Of a stretch of DNA of 64,000 nt, positions 1 through 11,398 are shown in pieces. The DNA is taken from the NCBI GenBank assembly GCA_030867875.1, contig JAOWCC010000019.1, positions 80,318,861-80,382,860 on the forward strand, in the 5' to 3' direction. Numbering within the stretch: the first letter of the stretch is position 1; every line of letters begins with the position of its first letter. This DNA comes from Actinernus sp. WN-2022 (Eukaryota > Cnidaria > Anthozoa > Actiniaria > Actinernidae). Under the pieces are notes generated by a model. The model was not told where the DNA came from. It did no database searches and worked only from the letters and a program-made list of their open reading frames with translations. Both the position numbers and the translations under genes were made by a program.

Positions 1-135
1 GATTGACAAAACTGACTGATTTAGTCATGTGATAAGTTCATGACGTACGACTGCACGAGTTAGGAGAATTTATGTTTTGATGATCATAATAAACGCGCGA
101 TTTTCCTTTGTTGTACTTATTTTCTGTGGATTATT

Positions 136-986
136 TTATAAAGGAAATAGAAAACATTTCCCCGTGTTTCTATAGAGTTATAGAAACACTTGTGGAAGTT
201 TGGAAGAACTCGAAATAGCTGTGGAAACACTCGCCCTTCGGGCTCGTGTTCCCACTGCCATTTCTCGTTCTCCCAAACTCCCACTCGTGTTTCTATTTAA
301 CAAATAAAGAAGCCTTAGCCATGTTTTATATTATCATAAAACACGATGGGCATTTGAGAACATGAGAGAAATGTTAAAGCACAAGCCGAAGGCGCGTGCT
401 TTCAACATTTCTAGAGTGTTCTCAAATGACCAGAGTGTTTTATGATAGTATAAAACATGGATTTAAGGCTTCTTTATCTGTTTTATAATATAGATTTACG
501 CGCGCGATGAAAGGAAACCGCCAGTTGAAAACTATATAACACGGCTAACCATGTTATATACTCTGATAAAACATGGCTTCTTAGCCAATCAGAGCGCGCG
601 TACTATCGTATCTATATTATAATTAACAAATAAAGAAGCCTTAGCCATGTTTTATACTATCATAAAACACGATGGGCATTTGAGAACATGAGAGAAATGT
701 TAAAGCACAAGCCGAAGGCGCGTGCTTTCAACATTTCTAGAGTGTTCTCAAATGACCAGAGTGTTTTATGATAGTATAAAACATGGATTTAAGGCTTCTT
801 TATTTGTTTTATAATATAGATTTACGCGCGCGATGAAAGGAAACCGCCAGTTGAAAACTATATAACACGGCAAACCGTGTTATATACTCTGATAAAACAT
901 GGCTTCTTACCCAATCAGAGCGCGCGTACTATCGTATCTATATTATAAAACTCTATAGAAACACGGGAAATATTTTCTATTTCTTA
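136..986. mobile_element. Nested foldback / TIR element (non-autonomous)
   Basis: Terminal inverted repeats of about 40 bp begin with a purine-rich block and GTGTTTCTATAGAGTT at 155-176, and their inverse lies at about 945-986. Inside the left end is a 117-nt foldback (180-296) whose loop is CCCTTCGGG. The interior holds two head-to-tail copies of a 326-bp unit (297-622 and 623-948). Each unit is itself a hairpin: AAATAAAGAAGCCTTA at one arm and TAAGGCTTCTTTAT at the other. No transposase was seen. Confidence 0.6.
297..948 (+). repeat. Tandem duplication, 326-bp unit x2
   Basis: Unit 1 (297-622) and unit 2 (623-948) are nearly identical by eye, with only a few substitutions. Each contains two inverted-repeat stems, one around TGTTTTATACTATCATAAAA and one around CGCGCG...CGCGCG. 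The same left end recurs at 14871 and 15278, so this is a dispersed family. Confidence 0.75.
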
Positions 987-1122
987 AATATAATATGGTA
1001 TTAAATTTCGCGTGTTTAATTTTCGCGTTCAATTTTTTTCGCGAGTATTAATGTTCGCTAATTTTTTTCCAAAACGCAAAAATCGCGAAATTTAGTATTC
1101 GCGAAAATTAGTAAGAATAAGG
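987..1122. mobile_element. Right-hand part of a TA-inserting MITE (partial copy)
   Basis: This stretch is rich in TTTCGCG/CGCGAAA and ends in CGAAAATTAGTAAGAATAAGG followed by TA. It is almost identical to the right half of the intact MITE at 63385-63869. The left half is absent here; the foldback element at 136-986 lies in its place. Confidence 0.65.
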
Positions 1123-1124
1123 TA

Positions 1125-1535
1125 ATAAGCGACTCTATGCCTTGCGTACGTTAAGAAAGTGCGGCTTAGAAGTACGGCAGATGGTGCGCGTTTATTGTAC
1201 TGTCATTATATATAGACCTGTTTTAGAATACGCCCCTTTCTGAGCTGTGTTGTCTGTATATCCCAGTGACACAATAGAATCAGTTCAGAAGCGCGCGTTA
1301 CATTACGTATTGTCCTCCCTTGTCAGTCTTACGCCGATGTTTGTCTGCACCGTGTCTCTCTACGCTTTATCAAAGGAGAGAACGGATGCTTGTGCCTGTT
1401 AATTCAGTCTCTTGTGCCGCGTCATACTTTTCGGCTTCGTTATAATTTGCGTGTTGGCCGCACTTCTGTAGCACCTATTCTGCCGAAAACTAGGCGCTTT
1501 TAAAATTTTCACCATTAAATACCAGGAACATTTCA
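1125..1535 (+). pseudogene. Non-LTR retrotransposon (LINE) reverse-transcriptase C-terminus, degenerate
   Basis: Reading from 1125 gives RLYALRTLRKCGLE and then YRPVLEYA, typical of the C-terminal part of CR1/L2-type LINE reverse transcriptases. Several frame changes and stops follow. Later pieces in another frame (RHTFRLRYNLRVGRTSVAP) still match the usual LINE tail. The segment starts directly after the MITE end at 1122. The same LINE segment with the same MITE junction is at 63871-64000. The exact clade is not certain. Confidence 0.7.
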
Positions 1536-2856
1536 TTTAGATAGTTGTATTATAGTTGTATTATAATACATTATATTTAACAATTATTCACTGAAGTCGA
1601 AGTGACTATTGGTATATTCACCAATATTCACTGAGACTGAAGTGAATAATTGTTTTTGTATAATTTCATCAGTGAATATCAGAGAAATTAAAACTAGACA
1701 TTATAATAGTCTGACCTTTGACCCTTTAAGTTTTACAAGCGCAAGCGTGCATGAGAAGATATTTTTATGACAAACATTTCCGTAATCACATGCCGATACG
1801 GTTCATTGCACAAATCCACTCGACAAGAGACTTGCAGGGACTACAAGAATGGGATTTCTAAAGTTGGAAATACCGAAAAAACAGTCCAAATACACACTAG
1901 AATTCAAGTTGAAGCAGCAATCTTCACTTTTAAAACCTCGTACCGTGTTACAAAGAGAGGAAATGCGGCTAAAATGAGTGGAAATGGGCAAAACTCAAAA
2001 TCTGCCACGGCGAGTGATTTATCGAAAGGAACCGCTTTCATGAGTTCAATTCAAAGGAAAAATTCCTGGAAACTACGAACTTGTTTTGTGGATTATAGCC
2101 ATCACAGAATTAAAGACAATGGTAAATCAAGAGACACACGATTTCGGTATGAGTTAGAGCTTGAAAACACACGGAGAGCGGCGAGAGAAAAGCATAACAT
2201 TAACACTATTCACTAACAGAAACTGGCTCCCTGAATGAAACTAGAACTTGTTGTTTTTCTATCAAGAACTACGAGGAAAATAACTCAGGTAAGTACACTC
2301 TTTTTGAGTCGAACCGCTCCCAATTTTTTGTAGGACAAGGTCTCGTTGTGTTATTTATTGCTCTAAGTAGACGTTATTTCCTTGTGAAAGTTTGTAATTC
2401 ACGAAGACATGAGGGCTGAATAAACTCACCGACCCGAAACTCGTAAGTAAACTTTGTTTATGAAGGCTTGTGGATTAATAAAAAGCTTCAAGTTTAGCCA
2501 TACTTACTTAGTTGCTTCTTTGGTGGGATTTGGAAAAGCTTTTTATTTCATATTATTTAGTTCTTCGTGAGAAACATCGGTAAATATGCGAGCGGCCATT
2601 TTGGTAAATGCTTTATATGTTATATTCACCTCCAGGCGCTCTGCAGGTGAATATAGCGACGTATGACGTAATTCTCGACCAATAAGAGCACGGGAATCTC
2701 TATATTCACTGATGAAATTATACTAATGGCTATTATGTAATATTATTGTAGTTATAGATATGTAATTGTAAATAGCTTAGTGTATATATTTGTATTACTC
2801 TTCCTTGTAATTCAGATAGCATACTGCAATAAGGAATGAATAAACTATTATTACTA
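1536..2856 (+). other. LINE 3' flank/UTR interrupted by a TIR element
   Basis: After the LINE tail comes AT-rich sequence resembling a LINE 3' UTR. It resumes at about 2722 and ends near 2856 with GGAATGAATAAACTATTATT. The interruption is the TIR element at 1658-2721. Confidence 0.4.
1658..2721. mobile_element. Non-autonomous TIR element, about 1.06 kb
   Basis: The ends are a perfect 21-bp inverted repeat: TATAATTTCATCAGTGAATAT at 1658-1678 and its complement at 2701-2721. Further imperfect inverted copies of TTCACTGA lie just outside. A 149-codon open frame at 1767-2216 matches no family I recognise and is probably chance. Confidence 0.6.
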
Positions 2857-3496
2857 GTATACCTAACAGGTAGTGAATGCTGCTCCGCTCAGTTAAGGAA
2901 GTGTATTAGAAGAGAACCTGCAGTAGCACTTTGGCAGGAAATAGATTACTGGGTGATAAAAATGCCAAGGTGTTAGGTGAATATATTTTGTAGTTCTGGG
3001 GCTTATCGGGCGACTGAATCCTGTTTAAGCTGTGGTGTGTATCTCAAAAGTTGTCCCGATTTATTTTCATTTTGTCCTGACATATCAACGATCTCCCGGT
3101 AAATCCTCTGAGTCTACCAATTCCCGACATTTTCTTAAGATTCCCGGCACAAAAAACTGCTGCTCTCCCCGGTGAAGTTTAAACACAGGAAATCAACTGT
3201 AATTGAGAATGTAATTGTAAATGCTAATTGTGTTTTGAACCGGCTGCTTGACTTTATCGAAGGTCAATAGAAGAAAATTACTTGCTGCTCACCATCTTGA
3301 TAACAGGAGTTGGAAACTGATAGTTCACACAGAGTTCGCCTACACGTCTACACGTCAACAAATTCATGATTACACAAGGATCGCATACACAGAAATGCAT
3401 TAAAGAACGGTTGAACGTAGTTAGCTTCCACCTCGTGTAATGTCACGTGACGATCAGATCCGTGCAAAGCATTGTGGTAAAAAAAGATAATAGAAG
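2857..3496 (+). repeat. Tandem repeat unit 1, about 0.65 kb, left part
   Basis: This matches 5961-6610 closely (both begin TATACCTAACAGGTAGTGAA and share ATGTCACGTGACGATCAGAT). Unit 1 is interrupted at 3497 by a gypsy-type fragment, and its last 49 bases continue at 5912-5960. No coding potential was recognised. Confidence 0.7.
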
Positions 3497-3832
3497 TGCT
3501 TCAAATGGTTCTGCTCTATCAGGAATAGCCACGAATATAGACCTAAATCAAGCTAGCTCTGACCTCTGGTTTATTTACTTCAATCTACTCCGTAGCGTGT
3601 CACGCAATAATATAACACTCCACATAAACATAACAATCATGTAGGCCGATCACGTGCCTGGTACATCCTCCTCGTTTTAAGAGAATAACAATACTCTAAA
3701 GACAAGATGACGTATGGTTGCCAATATACATAAGGAATCAGGTATAAATAAATGAGATGCACGAAGTGATATGGGTTCGTGTCCATGTAAAATGATTTAC
3801 GATTATTAAATAAAACAAAACGTCTAATGTCA
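3497..3832 (-). repeat. Putative 3' LTR of the truncated gypsy element
   Basis: On the plus strand it starts TGCTTCAAAT and ends CTAATGTCA, giving the TG...CA ends expected of an LTR. On the element strand it is preceded by the short purine run ACGGAGAG, a possible polypurine tract. No second copy is present to confirm the borders. Confidence 0.45.
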
Positions 3833-3848
3833 CTCTCCGTATGTCACG

Positions 3849-5911
3849 CTATTTCTGGACGTAGTACGCACGTAGTCCTTTGTTGGTAACTTTGAGTATT
3901 GTGGAGTGAACATAATCTTTTAAGTAACCAGGAGCCCTCCTCGAACGCTGAGGCCGCACTGGCTCCTTTGGCTGATTGGTGTGCGCGGTAGGAGGACTGG
4001 TCTGTGAAGATGTAAGAGGCTAGTTCGTTCGCTCATGTTGTAAGGCAGGTGCGATCTGTCCTTGAAGGTCTCGCCCCGGCGAGCTTTCACCTGGCTGAGC
4101 CTGTTTCGATGTTGTCATGGCTTCCGGACTCTCCGCTGATTTCTTCATATGGTACCGGTTTCTCCGGTACACATCCCCTTCCCGTGTTTCAACGCTGTAT
4201 GACCGTTCATCCAGCCTAGCCGTCACGGTTGCTTTCTTCCAGGGTTTTTTCCCAACCGAAATGGTTTTAATCGCACTACGTCGCCTTCTTCCAGCACTGG
4301 CAGGTCTTTCGCAGTACGATTGTAGAACTTAGCCTGCTGCTTTTGTCGCTTATCCAACTCCTTGATTTCCTTCTCCGGCTGCACAACTCTGGGTTGCAAC
4401 AAGGTTTTTGTAGTTGGAAGAAAAGTCATCGTCCTCCTGTTCATTAGGCGCTGGGTTGGGCTCGACTCCAAACCCTGGGTTGGCGTGTTCCGGTAGTCGA
4501 GAATCGCCAGAAGGGCTCTGTTCCGGATTCAAGTGATTTGCGGAGAAGCTGCTTAGCTGTTTTCACCGCTGATTCCGCCTTGCCATTGGCCTTGCTGTTG
4601 CCCGGACTGCTCGTGTTATGTTCAAAGTCCCCATGTCTTGGCAAACTTCGCAAATTCTTCTGCACTGAATTGTGGGCCATTGTCACTGATTAAACGATCC
4701 GGGCAGCCGTATCGGGCAAAATGATTCTTAAGGTTTAAGATGACTGTCGCTGCACGGGTGTTCAGTAATCTATCTATCTCCCAGAAGTTGCTATAATAGT
4801 CCACCGTGATTAAGAACTCTTTGTTGTCAAACGTAAACAGGTTAACACCGACCTGCTCCTACGGACGGGTTGGAGTCTCGTGAGGCATCAGAGTCTCTTT
4901 CTGGGGACTTGTTTCATACGCTCGGCACGATTCACACGCTGCAACTAGCTCCTTTATTTCGGCGGACATTCCTGGCCAATCGAGCGTTTCTCTCGCTCGT
5001 CTCAGACATGACTCTGCCCCTTGGTGGGAGGAATGTAGCTTCTGCTTCATTTCTTGGCGCATGCTGCTTGGAATGACTATTCTTTGCCCTCGGAATATCA
5101 TTCCGTCCTGCATCGCAAGCTCGTCCCGCACACTGAAATAAGGCGTTACAGGTGTCGGTAATTGCTTCCTTTCCTCAGGCCATACGTGCAGTATGACATC
5201 TTTCAGCAGCTGTAAGGATTCATCTTCACCGGTCGCGGACCAAATTTGTTGTAGCCGCTCACTCGAGATTGGGAGGAAGTTTGTCAGATTGACGTTCTCG
5301 AACTCAGCTCCCGACGGGTGCGTAGTCGTTGGTAGGAAGGCTCGCATGTTCTTGCATGTTCTTGCCTCGCTCGTACTGTATACTCATCATCATGCCTTGC
5401 AAGCATCGCGGAGCACAGGTAAGTTTTTTTTTTAGGATAGCTTCAAGGGGCTTGTGGTCGCTCTGAACTCTGACGTGCCGGCCAAATGTATACTGATTAA
5501 ACTTCTCAAGAGAGAACACTATGGCCAGCATCTCCTTCTCGATTTGAGCATATCGCTGTTCGCGGTTTATGTGAGTGCACGACTGACGTATGCGATCGGT
5601 TTTCCGTTTTGCAACAGAGCAGCCCCAAGTCTCTTCTGGCTCGCATCGCACTGGAGTTCCAACTCGCTGTTCGGATCGTAATATCTTAAAACAGGCGCAT
5701 CAGTGACAAGCCTTTTGACTTCTTCGAACGCCTCCTGCTGCTCTTCAGCCCACACGAACTCCGCATCTTTACGAGTCAGGCGACGGATTGGTTCCATGCT
5801 GTCTGCTAGTCTCGGTAGGAATTTCGCTAGATAATTCACGAATTCGTTGAGCCGCTGTACCGCCTCTACGTCTGTAGGTATCGGCATCTCTCGTACCGCT
5901 TTCGCCTTAGC
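3849..5911 (-). pseudogene. Gypsy-type pol remnant (end of RT, RNase H, integrase)
   Basis: In element order (descending coordinates), 5567-5911 holds the end of reverse transcriptase and the start of RNase H (LQCDASQKRLGAALLQNGKP). Next, 5304-5651 continues RNase H in another frame (VQSDHKPLEAI). The integrase H2C2 zinc finger is at 4859-5347 (H and H in LHSSHQG, then CESC). The integrase core has SDNGPQF at 4622-4804 and NGKAE at 4444-4686. The C-terminal tail has RRAPGYLKDYV and stops at 3849. At least three frame changes make it inactive. Confidence 0.8.
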
Positions 5912-6661
5912 AATGCATTGTGGTAAAAAAAAAATCGAGATTTGGACCCGCTTACAGACTAGTATACCTAACAGGTAGTGAATGCTGCTCCGCTCAGTTA
6001 AGCCGGAAGTGTATTAGAAGAGAACCTACAGTAGCACTTGGCAGGAAAAATATATTACTGGGTGATAAAAATGCCAAGGTGTTAGATGAATATATTTTGT
6101 AGTTTTGGGGCTATCGTGCGACTGAATCCAGCTGTTTAAGCTGTGGTGTGTATTTATTTTCATTTTGTCCCGACATATCAACGATCTCCCGGTAAATCCC
6201 CTGAGCCTATCACTTCCCAACATTTTCATAAGATTCCCGGCACAAAGAACTGCTGTTCTCCCCGTGAAGTTTAAACACCGAAAATCAACTGTAATTGAGA
6301 ATGTAATTGCAAATGCTAATTGTGCTTTGAACCGGCTGCTTGACTTTATCGAAGGTCAATAGAAGAAAATTATTTGCTGCTCACCATCTTGATAACAGGA
6401 AAGATCTTGCTCTTTGGAAACTGATAGTTCACACAGAGTTCGCCTACACGTCAACAAATTCAGTCATGATTACACAAGGATCGCATACACAGAAATGCAT
6501 TAAAGAACGGTTGAACGTATTAGCTCCAACAATGCAGATTCCACCTCGTGTAATGTCACGTGACGATCAGATCCGTGCAAAGCAGTGTGGTAAAAAAAGA
6601 CAATAGAAGTGATGCATTGTGATAAAAAAAGAGAAATCGAGATTTGGACCTGCTTACAGAT
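5912..6661 (+). repeat. Tail of tandem unit 1 plus complete unit 2
   Basis: 5912-5960 (TGCATTGTGGTAAAA... to CTTACAGACTAG) completes unit 1, and 5961-6661 is unit 2, with the same terminal sequence at 6611-6661. Together with 2857-3496 this shows two head-to-tail units before the gypsy insertion. Unit identity is unknown. Confidence 0.65.
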
Positions 6662-6712
6662 TAGAACTGCTGCCTTGCTCGCTCGCTTCAGGCTAACTCG
6701 CTGCGGCAGCAA

Positions 6713-6762
6713 TTAGAACTATTATTATTACAGCAATTATTATTATTATTATTATAATTATA
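6713..6762. repeat. ATT/TTA trinucleotide tract
   Basis: The stretch is dominated by ATT repeats. Flanking 6662-7060 holds no gene I can support. A weak inverted pair, TATGGGAATC (6869) and GATTCCCATAC (7013), is present. Confidence 0.6.
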
Positions 6763-7061
6763 AGCAGGCTCCTTTAAAAGGAGGAGCCCATAATGAACTC
6801 CTGTTATTAGGTAATTTCCACCATCTTCTTGTAGGGGTTGCAAACATGGCGCAACATACAGTATTTGTATGGGAATCGGATGCCAAATAATTCTCATAAA
6901 ATCGAATTTCTGAAATATTCACTGTCTGCAAACTTAAGATACCAGGTAAAAGATTAACTGATAGAAATTTGATGGATGTAGCTGTACTGGGAAGCGTGCA
7001 ATCGTGTTTTCAGATTCCCATACATTTGTCTGTAACAACGCCTGAAATACAGCCGTCTCCT

Positions 7062-7180
7062 CACACGTCCTCGGCGCGGCTCAGTTCTGTAATCTATTAA
7101 ATGTTCTACTGCTGTAATAACTTTTTGTATAATTATGAAAATAGTGCGAATAAAATGAATCTGAATCTGAATCTGCAGTG
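7062..7180 (+). mobile_element. LINE 3' end with (CTGAAT)n tail
   Basis: An AT-rich segment ends in ATGAATCTGAATCTGAATCTG. Short tandem tails of this kind are typical of CR1/L2-clade LINE 3' ends. No reverse-transcriptase frame was recognised upstream. Confidence 0.35.
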
Positions 7181-7231
7181 GTGTTTTGCATAATGCAGAT
7201 TGCAGACTGCGGAATGCAAATTATTATACAC

Positions 7232-7486
7232 GGTCAGCGGAAATACCATGAGCCGTAAACCACGTGCTAGTAAACCAAGTCGTAGTCTAGATGGCTTCGC
7301 CAGTGCACATTAACTCATATAAAGTAACTAAAACCCTTACCGTACCATAAAACATACCCTAACACGTCAGGTAAACGACGAGGTTTTAGGGCTAATTTGT
7401 GCCTTAAGGGTAAACATGGCAAAGTCATCTTGACACGAGAACAACTTTGAGTACGTGGTTCGCACCTCATGGTATTTCCGCTGACC
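7232..7486. mobile_element. MITE, 255 bp
   Basis: Perfect 21-bp inverted termini are GGTCAGCGGAAATACCATGA (then G) at 7232-7252 and the complement at 7466-7486. The inverted match continues imperfectly inward (CCACGTGC / GTACGTGG). No coding capacity. Confidence 0.75.
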
Positions 7487-8159
7487 ATTTTTTCTAATTT
7501 GCATTCTAGTGATTATGCATTATGCACAACAATCACAGGGGCCGTTTGTATTTAATCTTATAGGATCACAGTGTCGCAAAATATCGCGAAGAACATGCAT
7601 ATTTGAATACGAAATAACGATAAACATAAATTTGCCTCACTGTTGGCTTTGTCTTCCCCAGCGCTGCTTACACACATCCCGCACAGTCTCCCTTTCTTGT
7701 CGTCCTTGTGGCTTACAACGGCAAAGCTTTGCGATTCTGGAAGGTTTTGCGTTCGCTGTATACTTCATAACTAAAAGAAAATCCGTTTCGTGTTCAAATA
7801 TACATGTTTTTCGCGATAATCTGAGATGTTTTGATCCTTTCCGTTTCGGTACAGACTACATACGTTGTGTTAGCCCCGTGTATTGTCGATGCCTGACGGC
7901 TGTCAATCAGCACATTGAATCTGACCAATCAGTGGTGATACCAGTTTCTGGTATCAGTGAAATGTTTTTTCATGCAGGCCGGGTTAACACGCTCTTCCCT
8001 CTTCCCTTCCCCTCACCAGTCCCTCTCTTCTCTTCTATCCCAAGAGAGCCTGTTCACAGGCTAGGAATACTAAGATTAAGTCAAAGCTCTTGTCAGTCAA
8101 TATCAGGAAAATTAGTCCAAATGGTGTTAATCCAGAAAGTACCAGATTCTGAAGAATAG
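7487..8159. other. No recognisable gene
   Basis: A 216-codon open frame (7509-8159, plus strand) is present, but it has no recognisable domain, signal or repeat. Its composition (many S, R, C) looks like read-through of non-coding DNA. I see nothing else here. Confidence 0.3.
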
Positions 8160-8728
8160 TGTGTTTTCACGTGACGTCATCAAAATTCTAAATCTAAAAT
8201 ATGAGATCTAGAAAGCTCAGTGTTCTTTTTATATGATTTAGAGATCGGTATACTGAGTTTTGTTCGAAAATTTCATGTCGATACGATGGTTCGCTTTCGA
8301 GTTACAGGTTTTTGAATTTTGTGCCAGCCCAGCTCAGCGTGTTTTCTAAATGCAAAGAAAATTCATATATTTTGGCAAGTTTAGCATTTTAGACTTGACA
8401 AACTTTTAAAAGTGTGATATCTAAATCGTTTTGAATAGAAAGCTAATCATGGAAAAAAATCAGCTTTATTTGTAGTAACATTGTCGGCCACCATCTTGGT
8501 GTACCAAAGGCTGACACCAACATGGCGGCCGCATACTAATTAACTAAAATTTTCAAAGATTATTTCCCCCCAAAAATAATATTGTTGGAAAGTACTCTAT
8601 TGCACCAACTGATGTTCGTCATTTATATATTCTTGCCTGCTCTATACACAACATCTAAAATGATTGTATTTTCTGCATTTTCTGTATTATTTTTTTTGCG
8701 TGACGTCAGTAAAAACATCAAATTGACC
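8160..8728. mobile_element. Possible MITE with TGACGTCA near its ends
   Basis: The left end is TGTTTTCACGTGACGTCA (8161-8178). The right end is TGACGTCAGTAAAAACATC (8701-8719), roughly the inverse with one insertion. An internal foldback pairs GGCCACCATCTTGGTGT with ACACCAACATGGCGGCC (8489-8535). Borders are approximate. Confidence 0.4.
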
Positions 8729-11196
8729 GCTCGGTCGTGCGAAATAATTATTAGGACAGACAGACAACGATCGTTTATTGGCACTTTGTAAAAGACTTTT
8801 ACATGAGTGGGAGTCCAATAATAGAATGAATAAAAACGAAAAGCTAGCTATCTAAAGGCAGTGCCTTGTTTCTCTTTTGGAAGCAATTTTTGTCAGCAGT
8901 TAGGTGTTGAAATTGTTGGATGACAATTGGTGAGAAAATGTTTTTCATCTTCCTTTTCAATGGTACAAAAAAGGGCGCCGACTCTCTTCGTTTTTTTTTG
9001 GGGGGAGGGGGTTGTAAGGACGTACACGTCTCCCCTTTTCAATCATTAAATTATGATTGCTTATTCTTAACTTAGTGAAATTCGGCGTTTTATATTATTT
9101 ATTTGTAAGAGATAATCCTCTAGCGCGACCTCTGTTTTAAAGGTACAGAAGGTTCTTAATTTGTTTTGCTGATTAGAGTTATTTCTATTGTCGTGAAACA
9201 AGCTAGAGAGGCATTCATGTCTTTCCATATCTCTGGCTCTGTTGAGAAATACCTTGAGTTGAGTTTCCATGGATAGACCTTTATATATTATTATTTTTTT
9301 TGGGGGGGGGGGGGGGGGGATTGTGGCATTTTTTATCTCACAGTTATATTCAAGTGCAATAATTTTGTTTTCGCGAGTATACAAATGGCATTTGCATGAA
9401 AAAAATTTATTCGGTTTGTTGTGCATGATATTTTTTTCTTCCCGGTCGGTCTTCTGCATGAATTGTTTTTGGCAAATATAGTGGTCCATCCCTTAGAAAT
9501 TTGTTATAGTCATCATTCACAGTTTAATGTGCAAACTACAAAGCCCGCTTTTTGGTTTCTCAAAACTGAGGTGTTTTCGTTCTACTTGCATTTTATACGA
9601 TTTCTGTCTTAATTTGCCGCTCTCAATCAACTAGCCTGTGAACAGTATCATCCTCTTGATGTGGAGAAATGGGACGATTATCACCGGACTCCAGAAGCCA
9701 CTCAAGCATTTTGAAATGAGTAATACAGTACAGCTCGAGACGTATATTCTGTTTGGATACAATATAATGTAGCTGTATTGTTTATGTACTGCTCGTTCTA
9801 ACGGATAGGATGTTTTTTAATTGTTCGGTAAGCCAATATTGTGGCTCGATTCGAGCTTACTGTTTGGCTCTTTGAAATTTGTTGCATATTGCTAGTCCAG
9901 GATGTGACGCGTCATTCTGCCCGATGGAAGACAATGCCGTGTTTGCATGTGGTTATGTACTGATAAAACGCGAACACGAATTCAAAGGAGCAAAGATTAT
10001 ATTTTCTTAAATTTTACTCATTTCTTTTTCATAAAAATGTGAATACTCAAGAAGTTGTGCAGGAAAGCCATTAAGAGGCTCATGTTTCCATTGACAACTC
10101 TTTCGTGGTGACATATCAGTATGCTATGTCAACACGCAGAAACTGTTTTTCAATCAGTAACATAATTAGAGAGCCGGCGCAAGCGCTTCTCCTCTCACTT
10201 CTGTGATCATGACCCGAGATCGATTCCCGATCGCACCTCCATATATGAGTTGAATCTGTTAATATTTCTCTCTTGCTCTGCCGTTTTTCCCCCTGATTCT
10301 CTGGTTTTCCATCCTCCTCAAAAACCAACCTAGCTAAATTCCAATAGTCCACTTCCGAGATATGCCTCACCTCCTACGTACAAAGGAATCAATACGAGGC
10401 TCCATGCATAATGCTCAGTCGTTCGTGACAAACTATCAAATTGCTGGAACTCGTGTCCCCAATTAGTAGATTCCTTGTAGGGTCAGCTAGAAGACTTGAC
10501 ACTTTTGAATAAAGTTGTTTTGGATAAAGTTGAATAAAGTTGTCTGAACAGTTTGAAAGATAGGAGGAAAACAGAAACCTTATATGGCGATATACAGCTA
10601 TTAAAAAAAACGACAAGCGACGACCGAAATGGACTGTGGTTTTTGCTGAAAGTTTTGGGTAAAAAAAAGACTACTATTAACACTGTATTAATGGTCTACT
10701 GCGAATCCATTTTCGAATTGCAACGTAGTTTATTCGTTTCGCACAACTAGACAGTTATAACCACAATCCAATTACTATTTTTTGCAACCAATTACTATTT
10801 CAGTGTGATAGTTGTTTGATATTTTCTCAGTTTTTCATATTAATAATTATTTTAAGTGAGTAGTTTACTGGTGTGATTTTTGCTATTTGTCCTATTATGT
10901 TTTTTGTGTGTTGTGTGTGTGTGTGTAAATGAGTGCCCGGCCAAAAATATAAACTTCAATATGCAAGCTGACAACCTGGCATTTTTAACCTTTAGGTTAT
11001 TTCGGGTTGCCAGTACCCTTGTACTTTTTAAAACAAAATAATAATTGTAGCATTCAATTTATAGGGTAATAAAAGAAGATTGTTGTTGTTGGCTGGGAAT
11101 GTCGTTTGCCGTTTGTCCGGGAAACTTTTACTGAAATATATGTAGCTGTATAACAAACATTAGACAGTCTTTATAAACTGAATATTTATCTTACAG
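8729..11196. other. Intergenic / 5' flank of lectin gene 1
   Basis: No supported gene. It contains homopolymer tracts (T then G at 8988-9012 and 9291-9320), a short GT microsatellite (10900-10926) and AT-rich sequence. The 5' exon(s) of lectin gene 1, expected to encode a signal peptide and to end in phase 1, should lie here or further upstream, but I could not identify them. Confidence 0.5.
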
Positions 11197-11398
11197 CGAG
11201 CACAAATGTTGCACTTAGAAAACCAACCAGTCAGTCAAGTACGTATAACATAGGCAGGGCCTCTAATGCTGTAGATGGAAGTAGGAATGGAAAATACTCT
11301 AGTGGTTCTTGTACCGAGACAAACAATGAGGCTAATCCATGGTGGAGGGTTGATTTACAGCAAAGCCAACTCCTCTCCAATCTGTACATTGTTAACAG
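11197..11398 (+). CDS. Exon: FTP lectin domain, first half
   Basis: The acceptor is TTATCTTACAG and the donor is AG|GTAGGA. The exon encodes NVALRKPTSQSSTY, then ASNAVDG and NPWWRVDLQQ, the hallmark first half of an F-type lectin domain. The last codon (AG) is completed by the first base at 14093 to give Arg. Confidence 0.9.

Larger units (their letters stand above)
3497..5911 (-). mobile_element. Truncated Ty3/gypsy-type LTR retrotransposon
   Basis: A minus-strand fragment keeps the 3' LTR (3497-3832) and pol from within reverse transcriptase to the end of integrase. The 5' LTR, gag, protease and most of reverse transcriptase are missing. The fragment sits inside a direct-repeat unit: TAGAAG precedes it and ATGCATTGTGG follows, and those bases are adjacent in the uninterrupted second unit (6605-6620). 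Pol is broken into several frames. Confidence 0.8.

Noticed and set aside
1767..2216. 149-codon open frame inside the 1658-2721 TIR element
   Set aside because: No transposase motif, and no DDE or zinc-finger pattern seen.
7509..8159. 216-codon plus-strand open frame
   Set aside because: No domain, signal peptide, homologue or splice support recognised; composition is not protein-like.
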